The notes beneath the pieces were generated by a model, which was given only the letters and a program-made list of their open reading frames with translations, did no database searches and had not been told where the DNA came from. DNA of 64,000 bases from Mya arenaria. Taxonomy: Eukaryota; Mollusca; Bivalvia; Myida; Myidae. This document shows positions 34,095 to 47,281 of this stretch, piece by piece (the first letter of the stretch is position 1; each line of letters starts with the position of its first letter). The DNA lies in assembly GCF_026914265.1 (NCBI RefSeq), contig NC_069138.1, positions 26,193,262 to 26,257,261 of the forward strand, written 5' to 3'. Made by a program: the position numbers and the translations under genes.

Positions 34095-36975
34095 ACTTAT
34101 ATTTACACAAATAGTTCATCATTTCGTTCAATAATTGCTAAAAAAAAAATACTTCATTTCATTTAAGAAAACCTTTCAGTAATCTTTGCTTACCCATTCT
34201 GTAAATTGAACGACACGACTGAAACCGGAAACATTTTTTTCAAATGACGTCACAATAACGCGGGAAAAGATCAACCACTTGAAATCACTTTAAAACGTAA
34301 AATTGAAACATGGCAACAATACAATTAAAATATAACAAAAAAACGCTTTCTAAAATGTTGATTGATATTTTAAGGGACCTGCTGATCAATTCAAACAATA
34401 ACAAGATCAATAGTTTTTATATATATTGTTACGCTATGAATTTCGATCCGAACATATCCGAAGATGTTGCGTTCATCGATTGATAAACGCAATTGCCAAA
34501 ATGCAGTTCATTTAAGGAATGGAAGTTGAGGTGTAAATATAAATATATATATATATACCTTTGCTTAAGTTTTGCTTTCATCTGGTTTCAACTGTTCATC
34601 CAAAGTAAACAAAAATATCAAAATATATTAACACTATCCCAGTTAATAAAAGGTTCTATTTATTATACTATTATGAAAAAACTGTCCAAAATGAGTAGTG
34701 AGAGAATGTACCTTTCACTTGGAAACTTGTTGTAAACCTTCCGAACCGACATAAGGGTTTTGAAGGCATCAGTTGTAGATTACTGTTCTTCGGCTTTACA
34801 AGCGTTAGACTATATAAAAATGTAAAAGTTCAATATTTTAAACACTTGTTTTGGAGTATTATATAACTGATAGATGCTGGGATTGCTCGGTTCTAGCTTA
34901 TTGCGTCATAATGCTTTTACGTCTGCTGAAAACAACAACAGGATTTCGGATTGTTTGGAGTTTTCAAAATAATTGTGTGTCGGATCTGTTACCAATCAAA
35001 TAGAAAGGCCTAAGAACTATAAGAACACCTTGACATTGCTTTAAAACAGAAGCAGGATTGTTAAGCGATGGGCAGGTACACACATGTCAATACAAGAAGA
35101 TATTTGAACCCTATGATAATAAATTGTATGTGTATTTGAGGATTGGTAAATTTTGTTCGTATCTTCATGATGTTTAAACGAAGGAGCCATTTCGCATTTC
35201 ATAAAGAATAAAACTTAAGAACAAATGCGATCATTAATTTACATTTTAAGTAATTACGCACCACGATTTAGTATTAGTTTTATCAGCTTCACTCTAGAAT
35301 GTACTGTTAAATTCAGGTTATTGAAAACATACGTTTGTGTCTTACGTCTGTATGAAGAAAAATCGAGTAACTATATCTGACTAATACGACTATAATTAGT
35401 TTGCATATTGCGTGAGCAAATGAATACATTAATAAATAAACAAATAAATACAGATTTATAAATAGATAAATATAAATATTTTTCCGAAATATAAAGATTA
35501 GATTATTATCATGGCTTTTCGAAATACAGTGTATCGGCTAGTCGGATTACTCGAAATTCTCGTGCATGGTCCGCTTACAACCGTAAGAAGACACTTTTTC
35601 AATAAAACTGCTGGGGGTAAAGTCGTATCACAAAGTATAGCCGACAATTGCATCGTCGTATATCAGTCGATAGAAAACGTCCGCAATTTTTAAATAAAAA
35701 ATAAATTCATAGCCCCTTTCTGTTAAACACTATGAACGTAAATTTTCGGACATTAAGGAAACGGTAACAGTTCAGTAGTTGTTACATTTATTTTCCTCTT
35801 TTCTTTTAGATTTGGATTGAATTGTTTTAAAGTGGACAATCAAAAGATTAAATGAAACAAGAACTGATGTTTTCATACTTTAACATATAAACTATGAAGA
35901 ATTCTTTTTCTAAAATAAATGTCTTCAACAACTAAAAGTATGTTTTGAAATATGAAATAAATGACAACGATGTCCAAATATAGCTAAAGGTTAAGGCTTT
36001 AATCTAAGAATATCCAATTCCATTAGAGCAGCATTTATGTGTTTTTAACGCCAAGCATATACCGAACAGCTCCCTTTTTAACATATGCATTTAACATCTG
36101 CATCAAAATGTATTTTATTGAAAACGTTTTCTGATACATTGGACATTTTGTAGGTACAAAAATATATAAAAATGTATTATTTCATGTTGCATATTTTATT
36201 CAAAAAAGTTTAACTGAGCTTCAACAAAAATTCATTCGACTGAACATTTTATATGTTCGACATTTGGTATTGTAATGGAAACGAACTTCTTTGCTAATTT
36301 CAATGTTTATTTGACGAGTCCTCATTGAAAAGTAGTTTAAAGAGTGGCACCCCAGCAGAACATTAATAACATGAACCTTTGCTTGAACTGTGCTGATGCC
36401 TTTTATATCAAATCATGGCCAAATTATCATTGATACATTCCCACTCGTATTATCAAAAAATAAACGAGTGTAATTGCCATATTCAGATTTAATAAAGCTC
36501 ACATTATTCTTTGAAACCATCGTTAGGGCCAAGTTTGAAACTGGAGATTCACAACTTTTAATGATCTCATTGATCTGGCTCATCATTGAATTCCTTCACT
36601 GAATTATGTGAATTTTAATTCGTTTAACATAAGCGTATATTAATTCAGAGAGTTAAACAATTGAACATTAGAATTCAAAAATCTAAATTGACTAAAACAT
36701 CTTGGCTTAATGGAGAGCTCATCTGATTTAATAGGTATTATAACATGCAACCAAAGTTAGAAAGAATGTAAAAAAAATAATATGTCCTGTAGATAAATAA
36801 TTAAAAATATGATTTCCTGAACACACGTATAGCGGTTCCTAAGCCCTAACAATTATAATAATATTGATATAAATACTCATATTCATGTAGTCTGTGTTGG
36901 TGATGCCGTGTGACTGTCCGCTTAAACAAAGCAATACTTATATTTGGCTGCCGAATTCCAGTAATGCCTACTCAC
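34095..36975. other. B-C spacer, distal part
   Basis: AT-rich and patchily similar to 20600-23900. A 60-codon ATG frame at 35511-35693 is followed by AATAAA-like text but has no counterpart in other units. The second exon of the minus-strand gene is deleted here, and only a shrunken remnant of its third exon is visible near 36050-36110. Confidence 0.5.
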
Positions 36976-37086
36976 ATTGACAATAGCTAGTTGTTGCAAA
37001 AGGATGTCCACTGCAGCTCTTACGATGTTCTCCACAATTAACATATTTCCTGTAGATATTGCTGAACTAAACATAAACTTAAACAT
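36976..37086 (-). pseudogene. Orphan first exon of the minus-strand gene (B-C copy)
   Basis: On the minus strand it reads from an ATG at 37086 through FSSAISTGNMLIVENIVRAA to VDILLQQLAIVN and a GTGAGT donor. This is the same exon as 24097-23981 and is fully open. The downstream exons are missing or decayed in this spacer, so it probably cannot make the full protein. It starts about 490 bases before the TATA box of gene C, on the opposite strand. Confidence 0.65.
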
Positions 37087-37485
37087 AAAGAATATCCATT
37101 ATATGACAAAGGCTGACTTGGTTTTGAACAAATTTCCGATAGCATGTTCGTTGCTTAATTGCAAACCATTAATGAATGTTTAATGAACAAAAAATATACG
37201 AGATTTTACTTAAAACACTGTCACATAACACTAATTATATTGCAAAAAAACGCAGATGGCCCTTTAAATTGCAGAATTAGCCATACATTTCAGAAAAAAA
37301 CTGAATGTAGCAGGCACAAGTAAATCTAAGAAAAAATGTAAATCAAAAACATATATATGTTCCGTGACAAATCAAGTCAGCATGTAAAACTTCACCGCTG
37401 CACCCTTGACAAGGAGAACATGCATATTTTACGAGTTAAGAAATGAAGGAGAACCACACGTAAGGTTCAATTTCATTAATCACCA

Positions 37486-37631
37486 TGTTTACATAACAAA
37501 CAAGGTATTAATGTTCATTGTTCGTTCATATATGATTTGATAGATGAACCAATGGATTCATGAAAGCATGGTATAAAAGCGGCCCCTGTCTCCTACAGAA
37601 ATTGCATTTGCCATCTTATTTCAACGCAAAG
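37486..37631 (+). promoter_or_regulatory. Promoter and leader exon of gene C
   Basis: TGTTTAC (forkhead-like) at 37486-37492, CCAAT at 37549-37553, TATAAAA at 37572-37578 and a leader exon ending at 37630 with donor GTAAAT. The block around CACACGTAAGGTTCA upstream is shared with genes D and F. Confidence 0.75.
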
Positions 37632-38035
37632 TAAATCTTTTTTACCTTTTGCCGGGATTTGCGAAGCGTGTAAAATGTTAAGTTGAATGCCATATCGGTT
37701 GTGTAATATGCCAAATTAAATCCTTAAAATTTATTCATTCGTTCAGGAGCTTAAATCTTAAGCAAAGAAACAAGATCAACAATAAACACATAAATATTAT
37801 TGACTTAAATAAATGTTATCAGCATATTTGAAAACCTATATACAGAAGTATCACTTAAAAAGCAAACGGTATCATCGCAGACAACATCATCAAAATAATT
37901 TTATTTTATTTAAAATATTTTCGAATTAGTTGTACAATGATGTGAATGCCGAATTGGTACTAATATATTTCATGAAGGAGGTATTTTTAAAAGAGTTCTG
38001 GCATATTGATAATATGTTTCAGATAATCAACCGTA

Positions 38036-41000
38036 ATGCAGATACTTTTAATCACCAGTCTGCTGGTCGGCACCACTCTGGCCGTCGGCAAAGGTGTGGT
38101 AATACTTGGTTTGGTACTTTTGCCTAAAAAATTAGTATCTTAATAAATTGAATAACTGTGTTTATTAGCTTCAATAGCACCTTATTGAGTGTTGGAAATT
38201 AAAAATGTAATCGGTTTTGATTGAACTATTATTTTGTACAAGCTAGAACTTGTGACAACGCTAACTTTAGGATTTTGATATGAAGACGTTTATTTGTCCC
38301 GCCATTAATTGTTTTTAAACTGCTCTACCGTCTAGTTGGTAGTGGCGGCGGTTTCGGAGGTGCAGGTGGCTTCGGTGGTGGCATTTCCGGTGGTGGAGCC
38401 AGTGGAGGGGGCAGCGGTGGATCTGGAAGTGGTCATGTTGTGATTGTTGCAGGCGGTGGCGGCGGAGGAGGATATCGTTACGGAGGTACTTTCATACAAT
38501 AACTTAGAAACTACTAATTCATTTGCATAAGCTTTACACTTTGGTTCTCCTTTCACTTTTAGAATCTGTCAGAACAGTTACTGCTCTTTTAATTGTGCAA
38601 TACGTAGATCATTTGCAAGATGGTGTTCTCTAAGTAGTTAAAGTTCTGCGAGACCCTGATATCTGATAACAATTGTCATTTTATACCGCAAAAGTAATCT
38701 CTACATTGTCATATATTATAAGGTATTTGAAACAATTTATAGCAGATTAAATCATAATTTTAATAAAACGACATGGATCTTTCTATTTCCTTTTAACGAC
38801 TAAACATTACAACAATTTCAAGAAATGAACAAATAAGAACTTATTTCTTGAACTCTAAACACAAGAGATACAGACAACTTTACCAAATAGGAGGTGCTTT
38901 GGAATACTACACTAAGATATTGCCATTATATTGGACAGCTGTGGGTCCTACTTTTAATCGCGCCTTTTAACATCATAAATACGCCATTCAGAGCAGAGCA
39001 ACTAGAATTTTAAATTATTTCAACTCTACGTTAAAACTTTCTAGGTGTGATAAAGAAGGTTTCATCAAATTCTTTTATGTATGGTATTATATAAGTCTTG
39101 TTGAAAATAGTCTTATCATTGATATGCTGCATATCAACTGTTGTATTTTTCTCAAATGGCAACCTTTTCTATTTTCTCTCTGTTAACCTTTAGATGCAAT
39201 TTAAGGATTAAATGTCTTATCTTCATCGCAGGAGGACTCGGCGCTGGCGTCCCTGGTGGTTGGAGAACAGGAGGAGGCGGAGGCGTATCCGGAAGTTGGA
39301 GAACTGGTGGGGGCTCCTGGGGAGGAAACGGGGGCTCGGGTGGACCGACGTCATGGGGTGGAGTGACCGGAACCGGAGGGTGGGGTGTCACCGGTGGAAG
39401 TGGAAGTCTTGGTCCCATTGGCGGTATTGCCGGACCCGGAAGTACCAGTGGTCCTACAAGTGGGTGGACTGGCGGTTGGGGATCTAGTTCCGTCACCGGT
39501 GGATGGGGCGGACGTGGCAGCTGGAGCGGTCCAGTCGGACGCCCAGGTGGCGTCACCGGAGGATGGGGCAGACCAACTAGTGGCTGGAGGAACACATGGG
39601 GCGGACGTGGACCAACACCAGCTGGTAGCGGTGGATTGTTTGTCGGCGCCGGTGCTGGGCCGAGCTATGGATATGGGTTCGGTGGTGTTTTCGGACCAAG
39701 CGGTAAGTCGTTGAACTTGAACCTAAAACTAATAGAATACAGTTTTACAAAGTTTGATTTACTATGTAAAAGGTTTTTAGGATTGTTAGGATTCCTAATT
39801 CGAAATCTTAAAAAGTATACATTAAATTTTAGGCGGAAGTCCTGTAGGGGGTCCCAGTGGCACCTTCCCAGGCGGCCCAGTTTCCGGTGGACCCAGCGGT
39901 CCTGTTTTCATTCCAGGCGGACCTGGTGGTCCCGTTATCATGCCAAGTGGACCTAGCGGCTCGACATCCGTTGGCCCCGTTTACGGTGGCCCAGGCGGAC
40001 CCGTGTCTGGATTTCCAGGATTTGGAGGACCTGGTACCGGCGGAGTAAGCGGCAGCTTTAGAAGCACCTTTGGAGGCGGTCCCGTTATCATGCCAGGCGG
40101 ACCAAGTGGATTCACATCCGGTGGCCCCGTTAACGGTAGCCCAGGAGGACCCATGTCTGGATTTCCAGGATTTGGAGGACCTGGTACCGGCAGTGTAAGC
40201 GGCAGCTTTAGAAGCACCTTTGGAGGCGGTCCCGTTATAATGCCAGGCGGACCAAGTGGATTTACATCCGGTGGCCCCGTTAACGGTGGTCCAGGAGGAC
40301 CCGTGTTTGGACTTCCAGGATTTGGAGGACCTGGTACCGGCAGTGTAGGCGGCAGCTTTAGAAGCACCTTTGGAGGCGGTCCCGTTATCATGCCAGGCGG
40401 ACCAAGTGGATTTACATCCGGTGGCCCCGTTTACGGTGCCCCAGGCGGACCCGTGTCTGGATTTCCAGGGTTTGGAGGACCTGGTACCGGCGGAGTAAGT
40501 GCCAGCTTTGGTGGCGGATTCAGAAGCGGTTCCGTTATTATGCCAGGCGGTCCTAGCCCAATGACATCCGGTGGCCCTGTTAATGGTGGACCAGGAGGAC
40601 CCGTGTCTGGACTTGGCGGACCTGGTACCGGCGGAGTAAGCGGTAGCTTCGGAGGCACTGTCGGAGGCGGTTTTAGCGGAAGCGTCGGCGGTGTCCCAAT
40701 CGGCAAAAGTAAGTCATTAACCTCATTTTATAATGAGCATAACAATCAACATTTGCTGAAGTTACGTTCACTTTTTTTCGACGAAAATTCTATTGATATA
40801 AGGGCATGATTAAAAAATCCCGTCTTCATTGATTATTATGTCCATATATCAATATGCACAGCGTCAACGCTCTACAAAATGTAGAAATTCTAACAATGTG
40901 CAATATACTGTAAAGATTAGGAATTATTGCATGTTAGCCTTTTGTTTTCTTAGTATACAGATTGAACAAAATCTACCGCAGTTGTTATCCGTACTCACAT

Positions 41001-41640
41001 TTGAAAAAAAAACTTTATAAAGTCTAAAAAGCTCTTAATAAGTATTACCATTTTGGCATAAAAAGTGTTTTGCACACAATTTCACACAGTGTTAACAACC
41101 TCCACTTTTAATATCACTTGGCCGTTTCATCATTCGACAAAATGCATTTGACATGTTTCAATGTGTGTTTTTCAAAAGTTTCCTTTAAAGTTCCAAAAGG
41201 ATAGCCAGTGACTAAATGTTGTATCGGCATATTTATTCGTATATCAAACAAAGGAATGAGAGTCCTAAAATTAAGCAATGTGTTTCGAAAGGAAGGAAGA
41301 TGGTAAACTATATATGTTATATTATTTTATAAACGCACTCCTTTTGCAGGTCAAGAAATGACCATCCAAATTCGAAATTCAGATTCTTGCTTTTTATTGC
41401 TAATCCGAGCATGGCTATCCTGATATATATTCAATAATTACCTAACATTCTTTTCGACCTTTCATTCATTTTTCTTTAACTACAAGCACTTCTTCTTTCA
41501 AATCGTACTGCTCTTTAATAGTTTGTAAATACCGGCCGCCAGTTGGTGTATAATACATGTATCCTAGTTGCAATGTATCATACAGCTATGTGGCAACAAA
41601 AATAAATACATAAATGGTTGATGTATTTTCAGGATACTAA
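38036..41640 (+). CDS. Gene C: secreted Gly/Trp/Pro-rich structural protein (520 aa, spliced)
   Basis: The coding exons are 38036-38093, 38336-38485, 39232-39702, 39833-40708 and 41633-41640, all in phase 1. The signal peptide is MQILLITSLLVGTTLA. The polyglycine run is shorter than in A. The Trp/Gly exon starts at the apparently ancestral acceptor (CGCAG before GAGGACTCGG) and so carries a GGL segment absent from A and B. The Gly/Pro exon is the second longest of the family, with five 50-residue units whose GPVIMPGG starts fall at 39931, 40081, 40231, 40381 and 40531, three of them ending in SFRSTFGG. The C terminus is GVPIGKRY. No disruption is visible. Role as for gene A; repeat number is the main difference between paralogues. 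Confidence 0.85.
39833..40708 (+). repeat. Gly/Pro repeat exon of gene C (five 150-bp units)
   Basis: CCCGTTATCATGCCA-type starts recur every 150 bp exactly. Neighbouring middle units differ by only a few bases, including whole identical stretches such as the SFRSTFGG segment, which suggests recent unit duplication or gene conversion. Confidence 0.9.
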
Positions 41641-41920
41641 TTTCCACTACTAAACCACGGAGCACGGGAGAATCAGGGGTCGTTCTTGAAACATTTCCGA
41701 CGATGATTTGCCAGTGTCTTTCCCTACTTTCCCGTCGTCGACTGGACCGATTGATCGACGAGATATATTGATGTAGTTGTATTTTAATTTATTAGTTCGC
41801 TTATATACTCTCTAATATTGTTGTGTTGTATTTCCCAAACGCCATGTTGTAATTGCGATGATATATGTGTTGGTGTCATGTTACGGCTTCTTAAGCAATA
41901 AAAATGTATCGAACTTTGTG
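41633..41920 (+). terminator. Last exon, 3' UTR and poly(A) signal of gene C
   Basis: GATACTAA after TTTTCAG, stop at 41638-41640, conserved GTCGTTCTTGAAACATTTCC text in the UTR, and AATAAA at 41897-41902. Confidence 0.8.
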
Positions 41921-42548
41921 TTTGTTATAAAACCACCAGTGCAGTTGCATTTTGTTCAGTTGATAAACAACTGCTTATAGATGCTATTACCTCTATGTTT
42001 TACTGCATAATTACTACGTATTTGGTAAGGTTATTTTATGTGTCGTTGAAATATGTGAACGAAAAGCAATAGTTTTCAATAGTACTTGGTTGGTTATATT
42101 TAGAGAAATAAAGTCCATGCGTTCTGGCGCCGATGACAAGGATGTGTCTTTGAACACAGAGAAACACATAAATCAATCGCGAATGAAATACAATTTGGAT
42201 GACATGCCATACGAGCTACAAACAGAAATATCTAAGGAAACAATGTAACCGATATTTCTCAAGGTAAGGCTGTATTTAAAAGATTCTATCCACAAGTGAC
42301 AGGTTATAATGGCTTATTCATACACTTAGACGAAGTAACATTCCAGCAATTGCACGCATAACAAAGTAAACATATACACTCCACAAGTTCTATTTGTCCC
42401 TAATCATTTTAGCGTTCCTCCGTATGTTTTATTTTAGTGAAATATGATTAAAAATCCAATCATCTTTAATATTTCTAGACAATGTGGCGTCTTACCGAAG
42501 CGCTGCTTGTCTCTGTAAGTGTTTGCTGGATCCATGGCTTTTTGTGCA

Positions 42549-43046
42549 TTAAAAAAGGATTTTGAGTTTATATCGGCGACTGGAATTGTCACTGTAGCTA
42601 CCATTGTTTTGATCAACTGCAAAGTATGCAAATGCTGTATACAAGCAATGACAAGATATATGATCAGTCACGAGTCGTAATGCAACTCACAATTTATGAA
42701 CGAGTCCAGAAGGACTCGCTTACTAAGATGGGTCGCTAAATAAACTTGTTTTATTTGATAACGAGAGCCAGATTCTTTTAATCACATATCGTTTCCATTA
42801 TAACAAAAATGATGTACCTGATTCACCAGCGCTTATGATGAGCCGAGACCCACAAACTGATAAAGCATTGCCATTTCCCATGTTACATGCATTGCAGAAC
42901 TGTTGAACTAAGAATAAATATTGAAGTTTATACTCTATCGTTTTAAATCCGGTAATAAGTTGATCAGATGCTGAGATGATTTCCAGTAAGAATAATAACA
43001 TTAACATTATGCTTTTAACGAAATTTATTTTAAATAGAAATGTCAT
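42549..43046 (-). CDS. Possible small secreted-protein gene (weak)
   Basis: On the minus strand an ATG at 43046 opens a frame with a hydrophobic stretch MLMLLFLLEIISASDQ, like a signal peptide or membrane segment, then FCNACNMGNGNALSVCGSRL, reaching a possible donor GTACAT after 42818 in phase 1. A possible acceptor (TTTGCAG) at about 42620 would continue in phase with DQNNGSYSDNSSRRYKLKIL to a TAA at 42549. The homologous DNA downstream of A (about 15760-15930) and B is broken, and I recognise no family. It may be chance; alternatively it is another minus-strand gene kept only in this unit. Confidence 0.25.
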
Positions 43047-45240
43047 AAACGGTTAGATGACGTCATACTTGGGTAATGTGTTCGTGGCGTCTTTAATGTT
43101 TAAATAAGAAAGTGCCAAAGGCTGGGCAATAGTTTTCATGAATGGAAGAGAAAATATCACGTTTTCTCTAAATTTAAATCAAAATTAAAATTCATCTAAA
43201 AAACAATATAAGAAATAAACCTATTACTTGCTGGAATATAACCAATAAAGCAAGTATTGTTTCCAATTAAATTGTTTACAAAACTGCAGAGTGATAGTCC
43301 TATATTAAACACGTGTTATACAGAAAATATGTGATGGTTATATTAAAGGTCTAGCGAGTGATTAATATATTTATAGTTTTATGTTTAAACAATATAAAAT
43401 AAAGCCATAAATAATGATACCCCTACCGGTTTCATTTCCTTTCATCAGGATGCATGATATATCTTACTCTAATTAAGTTCTGGAAGTTCATATTTATGAG
43501 AAAGAAACTATTCAATCTCCTTCTAGTACGACTGTCGTTCTTAATCTTGTAAAACGGGAATATATGATATTTTGGTACGTGCTGTTTGCATCTTTCTAGA
43601 TCTGTTGATAGTGGTATTTGTCGTAGTTTCGAATGGTTTATATGTTGATCATTAAATGTTGCCCTGCTCCAAAAGTTTGTTGTTTGGCATTTTAATTTCC
43701 TTTGACAGCCTTTCCGTGTTAATGCATAGCCTGGGATACACATTTTGATAGGCACAGGTAATATTTGCTTCGAGCAGAACTTACTTTAAGAGACATGCTT
43801 GCCTGTTACTTTTAATCAGATTTGAGTTGACATTATATTAAAAATACGGTCCATTTTCTGTTCTGTTATATTTGTATTATTCGATATGGTTTGAAATTGT
43901 AAGATACATATACATGTGTTGATTTTATATTACAAAATGTTATAATCGAGTCTTTTCTTAAAATCATTTGTAAGTGTTCTGTGTTGTTAGATATCCTTTT
44001 TTCCACCTTCTATCAATTGTGTGGGCTGTTTTATTTTTTGAAGATGTGATTTCAGTTCTGCTATTCTTTTTATGCAAGTTTTAAAAGAGAGCGAGAGAAT
44101 GTGCGGTATATCTTGAACATTAAACCTGATTACATGCACTTTTGGAAAATTTGAACCAGCAATATTCATAAAATGAAACTTTAAACTGTGCTAGCTTGTC
44201 CCTGAGGTCTACTTTCCGGCAATTTAAACTCAAATACTGAATCTCAATGGCATTGCTTATGTTACATTCTTTTCGTACCAGTAAAGCGGCATTCTATGAC
44301 ACTAAATTGCTACAAAAGTATATGCCAATTATAAAATTGTATTACAAGCAATATAAGGTATTATTTGTGTACCTATTCCGATGTTATTAAAATTTTAATA
44401 TGTTTATGACTTATGGGCAACTGGCATTGCTTTGCACAAAAAACTATGACAAAATCAGAACAGACAGGGTATTTTTAAGCGGTAGACAGGTAAACAATGG
44501 AAAATGAACGAATAAATTTGCATCCTATAATGTTTAATTATATGTCTAAATAATGTGTTGTTGCATCATTTCGAGTGTTCATGCTGCAAGAACGCAGAAG
44601 CGCAGGTAATCCAATTCCATTTCATATATTGGCATAAACCAAAGGAAAAACGCGAATGTTTATTTTACTTACATTTAAAAATTACTCAAAACGAATATGA
44701 ATCATTCAAATCTTATGAACCCGGGTATGGACTGTTAAAGAGGGCTTATCGAAAGCATATTTTATATAAAAAAGCCGACATAGCATTCGTTATCGCGCGC
44801 TTATCCAATCAAACCAACAATGACGTCATATCCCCTTGCGTGTATACACTATGCATGTACATTTTCGAACATTTCGAGAACGTTTATAGTTCAGTGATTG
44901 CTAATTCCTCATCTCTTTAAGATATAAGGTGGTACAATATTAACAAATGGACCAATTTACCATCAACAGTCTTAACGATAATAACTGCCGTTTCCATACT
45001 TCGAAAATATAAACTATGTACTTTGGGGTAATTCCACCTCCTAAACGAATGGCTTCAACAATTAAGAGCATGCAAACATATAAAATATAAACAATGACCG
45101 CTCGGCTGGCGCTTAAAACAGCGCCTATCAGAGGACTATTGGAAAAGACTGACGTTAGAGAGCTCTTAATATTTACCGTACTTATGTCTAAATACGTAAT
45201 ATAATACTTGCTATCGATGATCAAACATAACCAAAGGGTA
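43047..45240. other. C-D spacer
   Basis: AT-rich, collinear with 15970-16900 and then with parts of 20500-21800. A 121-codon open frame at 44555-44920 has no conserved counterpart or splice signal and is not called. Confidence 0.5.
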
Positions 45241-46740
45241 AGGCTTTAATCTAAGTGTTATCAATTGCAATAAGAGCCGTCTTTATTTGTGAAGCCAAGC
45301 AAGTTCTCATTGTAAGATAGAATCATCAATACACTTCCTTTTTTGAACAAATGATTATCTAAACTTCTGAGAGGAATTGCATAGTTGTCATCAGAAGTAC
45401 CATTATATACAAACAATGTAGACATGATTAAATGTTATTTTATTATTTATATGCAATATACAATACATGCTAATGTCATCATCAGACTTAACAATGGCAT
45501 GTATCACATGAAGTGTCGTTTCCCACAATGCATCCTGTTTCTTCTGAGGACAGTCCTTTTCCTGTACAGTTTGGCAGGGTGACAGACACTGGAATATAGA
45601 TTACAATATATAAAGAATAGTTTACTTAAATTCATCCGAACTTAAGCATATATGTCGATATTAATTTACTTCATCACAATAACGGCACAACAACCCATTT
45701 ACATTGGATTTTCTACAAGTACATGCGTAAAGAAATGTATTATTTCATGTTGCATTTTTTTCAAGTTTACCTGAGCTTAAAACAATTTATTTTACTAAAC
45801 ATTTTATATTCTTGAACTTTGGTATGCTATTTGCTAACTTTTTTGTTGTTTTATAGTGTGATATCGAATTCGTGTAAACGAGAGCTCATTTAAAAGTATA
45901 TTTAAGAGTGGTAACTCAGCAGACAATGATAATATACACGTTTAAGTACACTGACCTTTAGGGTTAGGTCGCATGGATCTTGGATACAATCGTTAGATCC
46001 TAGTTTGACACTGAAGATTTATAACCCTTGAGGACCACACCGATTTGGCAACTCAATGAATTCCTTTAATACATTGTGTAATTTTATTTGTGTCATCCAA
46101 TTTCAATTGTTAATTAAATACTAAACGTATGTTGACAAATTCACATAATTTGGTAAAACAATGAATAGTTATAAGTCGAAAATCTTAATCGAATGCACCA
46201 ACTTGACATTCGATTTAGTAGTCGATAGTATGGTTGGCAACACATTTAAAAAAAATTATATGAATGTGATTTGGTAAAAAAGTGAATAGTTCCTAATCTA
46301 AATTGACTACAACGACTAGGCTTGATTAAGAGCTCATGTGATTCTTTATATCACAGTACAAATATAGAAATGATGTGAAATAAAACAAAAATTATCTGTA
46401 GATAAATAATTAGACAATTGTTTGCTTGAATACTCGTAGAGGGGTTTTAAAAATGTAAATTATGTATTGATATAAAAAATAATGTGTATGTAGTCTGTGT
46501 TGTGATGCCATGTGTTCTGCTTAGTGTCTCTGAAGCGTTGGTCCTTGTCCGCTTGAACGCTTGAACAAGAGCATACTAAATTGGCTGCAGAGTTTGTTCC
46601 TACATGTATTATATAAAACCGATAATGCCTACTCACATTGACACTACTTAGTAGTTACGAAAGGGTGTCCACTGCAGCTCTTACGATGTTCTCCACAATT
46701 GACATGTTTCTTGATGATATTTCTGGACTATACATTCACT
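45241..46740 (-). pseudogene. Decayed copy of the minus-strand gene (C-D spacer)
   Basis: All three exons leave traces. The first, about 46740-46635, still reads SIVENIVRAAVD and then meets a stop, with the GTGAGT donor kept. The second, about 45588-45505, keeps the acceptor and the start TGTCTG but is frameshifted. The third, about 45400-45300, keeps only the first codons (SDDNYAIPLRS). The order and spacing match the intact gene at 21841-24097. Confidence 0.65.
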
Positions 46741-47130
46741 AAGCAGAATATCCATTACACGAGGAGGTCTGACTTATGTTGAACAGTAATTTCCGATAAA
46801 TTGTTCATTGTCTTGTTTCAAATCCGGAAGTATAGTATTATTCACGATTAAAACTATTCGTCCTTATGCTTATACCATGTAACACAAAAAACATTCAATT
46901 CCAAGAAGGCATATGTTGCGATACAAATTGTTGAATAAGCCGTTCACTCAAGATATAGACAGAATGTAATAGGTACAAGTAAATCGAAGAAAAATCCGTA
47001 AGCCAAAACTTGTTTGTTCCGTGACAAATCCTCTTCGTTATGAGAAACATTAACACTACAATTACGACAAGGATAACATGCATATTTAACAACCTAAGCA
47101 AAACCACACGTAAGGTTCAGTTGCATTTAT
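46741..47130. other. Spacer upstream of gene D
   Basis: AT-rich, similar to the spacer upstream of gene C (37087-37480). Together they define a short region of about 0.5 kb between the minus-strand exon and the plus-strand promoter. No other feature is seen. Confidence 0.5.
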
Positions 47131-47135
47131 CACCG

Positions 47136-47281
47136 TGTTTACATAACGAACAAGGTAATAATGTGCTGTAATCATCCCTGTAATGACTTAATAGATGAGC
47201 CAATGGGTTCGAGTGAGCTTGGTATAAAAGCGGCCGTATCTCCTTCACAATTTGCATTTGCCATCTTATCTTAACGCAAAG
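47136..47281 (+). promoter_or_regulatory. Promoter and leader exon of gene D
   Basis: TGTTTAC at 47136-47142, CCAAT at 47200-47204, TATAAAA at 47223-47229 and a leader exon ending at 47280 with donor GTAAGT. Confidence 0.75.

Larger units (their letters stand above)
24108..37090. repeat. Segmental duplication unit 2 (carries gene B)
   Basis: Collinear with unit 1 from the end of the minus-strand gene through the 55-bp array, gene B and the downstream spacer. Relative to unit 1 it has deletions in intron 1, intron 3 (about 480 bp), intron 5 and the minisatellite, and insertions near 26190-26380 and in 32560-33870. Confidence 0.7.

Noticed and set aside
35511..35693. 60-codon ATG frame followed by AATAAA-like text in the B-C spacer
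   Set aside because: Not found in the matching A-B or C-D spacers and AATAAA is common by chance in such AT-rich DNA.
44555..44920. 121-codon open frame in the C-D spacer
   Set aside because: No counterpart in the paralogous spacers, no splice or promoter signals, unremarkable composition.
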